Assembly: GCA_946479255.1 (NCBI GenBank)
Contig: CAMLFK010000284.1
Coordinates: 1 to 6,238 of the forward strand
Length of the DNA: 6,238 nucleotides
Direction: 5' to 3'
Source: an uncultured Oxalobacteraceae bacterium
GTDB lineage: Bacteria; Pseudomonadota; Gammaproteobacteria; Burkholderiales; Burkholderiaceae
The stretch's first letter is position 1; every line of letters begins with the position of its first letter. This document shows positions 6,069 through 6,238 of the stretch, piece after piece. The notes under the pieces are model-generated. The model was given only the letters and a program-made list of their open reading frames with translations. It ran no database searches and was not told the DNA's origin. Position numbers and translations under genes: made by a program.

Positions 6069-6238
6069 TTACTTGCCAAGGATAGACACGACGTTGTCCG
6101 CCCCCGGCGCCCCGAATGCCTGCTGCTTGAGCACGTGCAACTGGTCGCGTACCTGCGCCGCCTTTTCGAACTCGAGGTTCTTCGCGTGGTCGACCATGAG
6201 TTTTTCGAGGCGCTTGATCTCTTTCGAAATCTGCTTCT
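6069..6238 (-). CDS. uvrB: UvrB, excinuclease ABC subunit B (C-terminal part)
   Basis: The last 55 codons plus the TAA stop (6069-6071) are in the window; the gene continues past the right edge. UvrB is the DNA-damage-verifying helicase-like subunit of nucleotide excision repair, which receives DNA from UvrA and recruits UvrC. The visible part is the UVR motif, which contacts Uvr[28 protein letters not shown], then the tail [10 protein letters not shown]. The frame is clean and the sequence fully conserved in style, so this is the working copy. A strong terminator follows. A diverged fragment of the same region lies 948 nt away at 5141-5279. Confidence 0.9.
   Translation of the reverse strand, partial: KQISKEIKRLEKLMVDHAKNLEFEKAAQVRDQLHVLKQQAFGAPGADNVVSILGK
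6089..6227. repeat. Direct repeat, right copy (uvrB 3' end)
   Basis: Partner of 5141-5279, within the functional uvrB. Same orientation, offset 948 nt, 8 mismatches in 139. Four of the differences are synonymous and four change the amino acid relative to the remnant. Confidence 0.9.

Noticed and set aside
5471..6085. Open frame of 204 codons on the plus strand over the hemerythrin gene
   Set aside because: It begins inside the AT-rich operator and then runs as an Arg-rich shadow in another frame of the hemerythrin gene, which has clear family motifs and a ribosome site.

Overview
The window looks like a piece of a GC-rich betaproteobacterial chromosome, most likely Oxalobacteraceae (Massilia/Duganella-like). 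This rests on base composition, codon use and the resident UvrB C-terminus, and it is an inference, not a database result. From left to right it holds: the last 17 codons of an unidentified gene; an N-acetyl sugar amidotransferase translationally coupled to it (+), which suggests the tail of a surface-polysaccharide or exopolysaccharide operon; a convergent, exported tyrosinase (-); a secreted right-handed beta-helix protein (-) with a good terminator; a class I SAM-dependent methyltransferase (+); a decayed fragment of uvrB (-); a small hemerythrin-domain protein (+); and the 3' end of the resident uvrB (-), which runs off the window.

The left part (1-4149) is accessory cell-surface material: one enzyme that amidates a sugar, one secreted copper oxidase and one secreted beta-helix protein. 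The tyrosinase promoter region (about 2698-2941) is noticeably AT-rich and full of small palindromes, unlike the coding DNA around it. There is no transposase, integrase or tRNA in the window, so mobility cannot be shown directly.

The right part (5127-6238) is the most informative. A 139-nt block at the 3' end of uvrB occurs twice in the same orientation, 948 nt apart (131 of 139 positions identical by hand count). The right copy belongs to the apparently intact uvrB. The left copy is a remnant in which helicase motif V/VI sequence is joined out of frame to the C-terminal UVR motif, and which stops six codons short of the normal end, 14 nt after the methyltransferase stop codon. The hemerythrin gene lies between the two copies. 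It has its own promoter region with a 27-nt inverted repeat that closely resembles an NsrR (nitric-oxide sensor) operator, overlapping a plausible -35 box. A nitric-oxide-responsive hemerythrin sitting in a repeat-bounded segment beside uvrB, at what looks like an accessory-DNA boundary, is the best candidate for something new here.
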